The position numbers were made by a program, and so were the translations under genes. Shown piece by piece: positions 60,130 to 64,000 of a stretch of DNA of 64,000 nt (the first letter of the stretch is position 1; every line of letters starts with the position of its first letter). Origin of the DNA: Rutstroemia sp. NJR-2017a BVV2 (Eukaryota; Ascomycota; Leotiomycetes; Helotiales; Rutstroemiaceae). The notes under the pieces were generated by a model. The model saw only the letters and a program-made list of their open reading frames with translations, was not told the DNA's origin and did not search any database. The stretch spans positions 744,001 to 808,000 of the forward strand of contig NJPS01000046.1 in NCBI GenBank assembly GCA_002946415.1. Reading direction: 5' to 3'.

Positions 60130-61263
60130 TTAGGGGGGCGGTGGGGGTTGAGAGGGGCGTTGAGAGTTAGAGGATGCTTGAGATACCGAGTGAGATTTCG
60201 GGTTGGTATTCTTCCTCGCCGGACTTATAATATCCCCATAAGGCGTAGAGTAGACGATTTGATGAAGAAGAGCATGAGGGGGTGCATGCATAGATATGTC
60301 CCCTTCGGGGTCGGTTGTGGGCTGTCTGGGGTGCGGGGGTTGCGGGGGTTGCGGTCGTGATCGTGGTTGGAGTTGGAGTTGTAGCTGTGATCGTCGTGCT
60401 ATTATTCGTGGCTGCCGTGCAGACGGCAGAGCTATCCTGCCTGTGGATGCGGGATGGGGGTGTGATGGTGGGAAATTTGGAAGGGGAGAATGAGAATGAG
60501 ATTGAGGATATGGATGGATGTGGTTATGTTTTTGTTGGAGGAGCTGCGAAATATGCATTTGCTTGTGGCGAATGATTTTTTGGCGTGCTGGGGTTGCTGG
60601 GTTGGGAGTTGTGGTTGTGGGTGGGGGTTTGGGAAGAGGGAGAGGGAGAGCGGGCGATGCGTTTAGGATGTGGTGGATGCGCATTTGATCGTTTGGGTCG
60701 GGATGCGGATCCATGGTTGGATGAGGGGGGTTTGTGATGGGAGGTAGTATATTGGTGGAGGGTGAGGGTGAGGGTGAGGGTAAGAGTTTGGGGAGCGAAG
60801 AGGGAGGTGTAGGCGTGGTGTTGGGGGTGAGAGATGGAGGTAGGGAGTTTGAGTTTGAGTGTGAGTTGCTGTTGTTCTTGGTTGAGAAGGGTGGGAGTTG
60901 GTTTGGATGGGGGAGGATGTATTTTGGGGTGGGTGGATGAGAGGGAGGGTTTGTGGGTGGGGTTTGGTAGGGTGGCATTACTGCCGTTTTGTGGTTGTGG
61001 TGCTTTTTGTTGCTGGTTCGCGGAGCTGGTTTTGGTGCTGGTTTCTGGTCCTGGGTTCTGATTATTCGTTGTTGTGGTTGGATATGGTTGGCAAGTGGTA
61101 GTTACAGTATACTCGATATCTGCATCAGTCTAACTTATCACTTTCTTGGAATTTGAAAAAGAGAACTTACTGAGCGGAGTGAGAGTTTATATACATCTTC
61201 CAGCGTTTGAAGATGCTGCGAATCATCATATAGTGGTAGTACGTGAAGCTGTGTGAATAACAT
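60130..61263 (-). CDS. Proline/His/Ser-rich low-complexity protein, gene model uncertain
   Basis: A first exon 61263..61171 encodes MLFTQLHVLPLYDDSQHLQT and ends in a GTAAGT donor. A GTTAG acceptor at 61130 continues the frame (TDADIEYT). The main coding part is an open minus-strand frame of about 290 codons (60978-60130 from its first Met) with MRIHHILNASPAL, KIIRHKQMHISQLLQQK and PEGDISMHAPPHALLHQIVY. Joining the two needs another intron, for example GTAACT..CCCAG around 61107-61053. At the end, a run of six C near 60140 precedes the stop. With one C fewer the frame would run on through SPSQSQPHSASPP into VNPVLEPDTKPRNCAPGAVG, so the true C-terminus may be longer. I do not recognise the family; composition suggests a disordered regulatory protein. 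Confidence 0.4.
60758..60781. repeat. GGTGAG hexamer repeat inside the Pro-rich ORF
   Basis: Four GGTGAG-type units; on the minus strand they encode the alternating Ser-Pro run of the Pro-rich protein. Confidence 0.8.
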
Positions 61264-61725
61264 ATGTACCACCCGCCGCCGCGAGAGCAGTTCGAGTGAT
61301 TAAGTATACTGTACTCTAACTTCTGAAGACAAACTATGTACACTGACATTTTAAGGTCTTTATGATTAGGTGTTGGAAAAGTTATACCGCTGATTCTAGG
61401 ATATGTGCTACTCCTGTATCACGTACCTCTCGTCCTCGATTCAGTCGAAGCTCAACGCGCAAGTAAGATCCCACGATGCGCAGTACTACTAAACTTCTCT
61501 TGTGGGTTATCTTCCTTTTGAGGGCATGCAGTGGTCGTTCAGTTCCTACTTTGTAGTTAGGAATCGAGAAAACGGATTAGAGACTGGATATGTGTGAGTG
61601 TTTGCTTGGTTGCCGCCCACATGTATGGGATTATAGCAGTGCAGTGAATTGGGAATGTCTTCATTTTAGTCGTACTTTCTGTCGCTCCAGAACTTTTATA
61701 TATAAACAAAAGGCTCTATTATTTA
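61264..61725. other. Intergenic, no gene seen
   Basis: Between the Pro-rich gene and the GFA relic. Only short ORFs. Confidence 0.5.
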
Positions 61726-62223
61726 CATATAATTCACCCGCCATATACAGAGAATGCGAATCGGGAGAAGACGTTCACTTAACCATGATCGCCATCGACC
61801 ATTGCAATGACTGTCGCCGTGCCACCGGTGCCGTGCCTCTACTTACATCAAAGCCTCTCTCACTTCTTCATAAACGCGGCGTCTCATCCCCAACGACCAC
61901 GAAGCTCGGTAATAGCGCGAAGAACATTGCCGGGGAGCTTGAAGAAGCATTTCAACCTATGCGTTGTGCGAATGATTCATTCTTGCCGAGGTTCGTCACT
62001 TCTGAAGCTCGCTCGCAATCGTTGTGGGACTAGTACGGCATATCGTGTTGGTCCTATGCCGGAAATGCTGGATGTGGTGACGGGGACTAATGAGAGAGTA
62101 GATCTGGTGTTAGATGTTATGATACCTGAGAGCGGTCTTTTGTTGGATTGTGGGATTGGGTGGGTGAAGAAATTGGTAAGAGGAGACTGGGGGAAATTCC
62201 ACGGCATCTACTTGCGGATGTGA
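61726..62223 (+). pseudogene. Broken GFA/CENP-V family gene
   Basis: Parts of a glutathione-dependent formaldehyde-activating (GFA) fold occur in two frames. The first frame has IAIDHCNDCRRATGA, the central zinc motif of the family. Right after it the frame changes, and the second frame gives PCLYLHQSLSHFF, then RCGTSTAYRVGPMPEMLDVV and LLLDCGIGWVKKLVRGDWGK, which is the typical C-terminal half. Of the FCGxCGT zinc pair only the second Cys remains. No start or N-terminal Cys motif is clear. Frame change and lost ligand together indicate a pseudogene; the change could also be a single-base sequencing error, but the missing Cys would remain. Confidence 0.6.
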
Positions 62224-63217
62224 GTCTACGGACAAAGAAATAATGGAGATGCACAAACGTTGTTGCTTCAGTTGGGGACCAACCGATATCAAAAAAGGTA
62301 TTGTGGCAGAAACGGGCAGAAATGTTCTGCCGTGGAACCCCCTTATCGCTTAATTCCCCTACAGAATGCGAAATTGCCCTCCCAAGTTGAGACTACCTGA
62401 TTTCTACCTGAGTGATCCTGGATTCTTAATAGATCACCTAGATTAGAGTAATTAGGTCGGGGTACTAGTAAGAACATAAAAGCAGATAGAATATAGTAGG
62501 AAATCCTGTGGTGGGGGCAGAAGGCGGCAGGAGTTTGGCGGTGGAGGTAGAATATAGTAGAAAGTCGATAGCCAGAACGGGTGTAGAGAAAGTGGCAGGC
62601 ACGGGTAGAACTGGTATTCTCCGCTGTCTGCTGCCAAATATATTTGGGGATAGGTACTCAATTTCTTGGCAGAAAACCATGGACGCTTCTCCATACCTGA
62701 GAAAGTGATGCTAGGGCTTCCTATACACGAGGTTGCGATGTTCGACGTTCCTGCATTAGAAAGATCGATACTGGGGTCTTGTCCCAAGTTGAATGGCCTT
62801 TGTATCCTCACTAAAACCAACTAGAAGTTTGCATACCGTCATACTTGCATACCAAAGTCAAATTGCACTACGATCGATATATAGAAATGGAAGAGGAAGC
62901 TTCGAAGCTAGTAAGTTGTAACCTGTCATACGATATAAATTCTTTCACACAACATTTCCAAACATCAGGAACACTACATGAAGAAACATAAAGGCCAAGC
63001 AAGGAAAAAATTATTTTGAAAATGAGAAGTTTGTATTTTAGTTGTGAAATCCGGCGGATGGGGATTTGACTCCCCTCGTCAATTTTCATATTTCGGCATA
63101 AGTCCGTGGTGATAAGGGTGAAATTCCGGATGCAGCTGAGGTTACCTACTGCATATATTCTTGTCGAAAGTCACCTTCTTACCACCCAAAGCTGGCTCGA
63201 TAACCACGCGAACTATC
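62224..63217. other. Intergenic, no gene seen
   Basis: Contains a diverged direct repeat (AGAATATAGTAG near 62488 and 62550) and AT-rich sequence. No coding pattern. Confidence 0.55.
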
Positions 63218-63628
63218 TCATGCTCGGGGCGCTCTCGCTTCCTTTTCCTCTCTAGCTCTTCTCTGATTCTCCATCTTCATTCCCCTCACTACCGATGGAG
63301 TAGCTCCTGCACAGTGACGACATCCGGGTGTACCAGTATCTGACTCATAACGCTTGAAAACATCTGTCCTGTTTGGCACCGTGATCATTCTTTGGCAATC
63401 TGAACAATTGTAATCGACGGTTCCGCCTTCGATGTCTGCGATGCATTCGATTGGCGTTTCGCAAGTGCAACAGCAGACAAGTATCTCCCAGCACTCGTTC
63501 GTACAGAGGAGAAGAGGAAGGTAGGGGCTGGCTGCGGTTTCGTTGACGGGAGTTGGATCGGCTAGAATCGATGAAGTTTCCGAGTCCGGGACTGGTGTCG
63601 AGTGGTTGTCGTCGACTTGTTCGGCCAT
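63218..63628 (-). CDS. Small Cys-rich hypothetical protein (possible zinc ribbon)
   Basis: Single exon, 136 aa from MAEQVDDNHSTPVPD; the frame also has an earlier Met (63739) that would add 37 residues. The N-terminal 45 residues are polar and probably disordered. The centre has CTNECWEILVCCCTCETPIE, followed by YNCSDCQRM and GCRHC, giving three or four Cys pairs that could bind zinc. The C-terminus is a basic/acidic helix (MKMENQRRAREEKEA). I do not recognise a family. The regular Cys-x-x-Cys spacing suggests a folded metal-binding protein rather than a chance ORF. Confidence 0.5.
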   Translation of the reverse strand: MAEQVDDNHSTPVPDSETSSILADPTPVNETAASPYLPLLLCTNECWEILVCCCTCETPIECIADIEGGTVDYNCSDCQRMITVPNRTDVFKRYESDTGTPGCRHCAGATPSVVRGMKMENQRRAREEKEARAPRA

Positions 63629-64000
63629 TGTGAGGTCTGGAATAGGAATGGTTATTTTATCTGGCAAGATAGATCGATGAATGGCGAGGATATCTTTTAG
63701 AGCTGGTGGTTTGTTAGGATAGGGAGCGAAGAAAGGCAAAGCAAAGACGGAAGAAGACTCCTTATACTCCCAGAGTATGACTGTTCAGTTATTTGTTCGA
63801 GGATGTGAACAGGAACTCGGGTGTTTATGACTACTTCAAAGAACTTCCAGGGGAAAGGATCCCGAGATCTTGGTGGACAACCCGCAAGTATGCAGTTACA
63901 GGTGGATAATGCAAAAACATCAGGAAGCACATTAATGTAATTATTCTGCTTCTGGGGGATGCTTAAATTACGAGTTACGACGAGTCAGAATATGTAGAGA
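63629..64000. other. Upstream region of the Cys-rich gene
   Basis: No other gene seen up to the window end. An overlapping minus ORF here has no protein-like features. Confidence 0.5.

Noticed and set aside
63040..63080. Possible tRNA-like segment (GGGGATTTGACTCCCC)
   Set aside because: It resembles a T-arm hairpin, but no A box, anticodon arm or acceptor stem could be placed around it.

Overview
The window looks like nuclear DNA of a filamentous ascomycete (Pezizomycotina). Most genes are interrupted by short introns of about 41-115 bp with CTAAC-like branch points. The gene content is typical of these fungi: a NACHT-ankyrin NLR, DUF5672 proteins, a fungal kinase-like family and a fungal homeobox regulator. 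A Leotiomycetes/Helotiales-like source is my guess, not something the sequence proves. I found no convincing tRNA, rRNA, CRISPR array or intact transposon.

Layout. 0-5.5 kb: three DUF5672 glycosyltransferase-like genes, each with an N-terminal membrane anchor; the first runs off the left edge. 7-13.3 kb: a low-molecular-weight-phosphatase-like/KH protein without the catalytic loop, a small orphan gene, a 3.9-kb gene-free stretch and a GNAT acetyltransferase. 13.4-14.2 kb: a broken gene. 15-25.5 kb: N-terminal protein methyltransferase (NTMT1/Tae1), the fork-protection factor Tof1/Timeless, a mitochondrial 3-hydroxyacyl-CoA dehydrogenase with a GC-AG intron, and a homeobox transcription factor preceded by about 10.7 kb without recognisable genes.

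36-44 kb: the splicing helicase Aquarius/Cwf11 is divergently paired, over 263 bp, with a THO-complex subunit 1 gene whose reading frame continues into a guanylate-kinase domain. 44-50.5 kb: a large NLR (fungal N-terminal domain, NACHT, about 21 ankyrin repeats, many nearly identical) is divergent from a damaged secreted deaminase gene. 51.5-64 kb: a charged nuclear protein, a broken fungal kinase-like gene, a LON/RING protein, a poorly resolved proline-rich gene, a broken GFA/CENP-V gene and a small Cys-rich protein.

Two themes stand out. One is RNA and genome maintenance: Tof1, Aquarius and THOC1 all act where replication, transcription and splicing meet. The other is accessory content: the NLR, the DUF5672 cluster and four separate pseudogenes. 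Exon boundaries were read by eye from splice signals and frame continuity. Where boundaries are given, all coding lengths are multiples of three.
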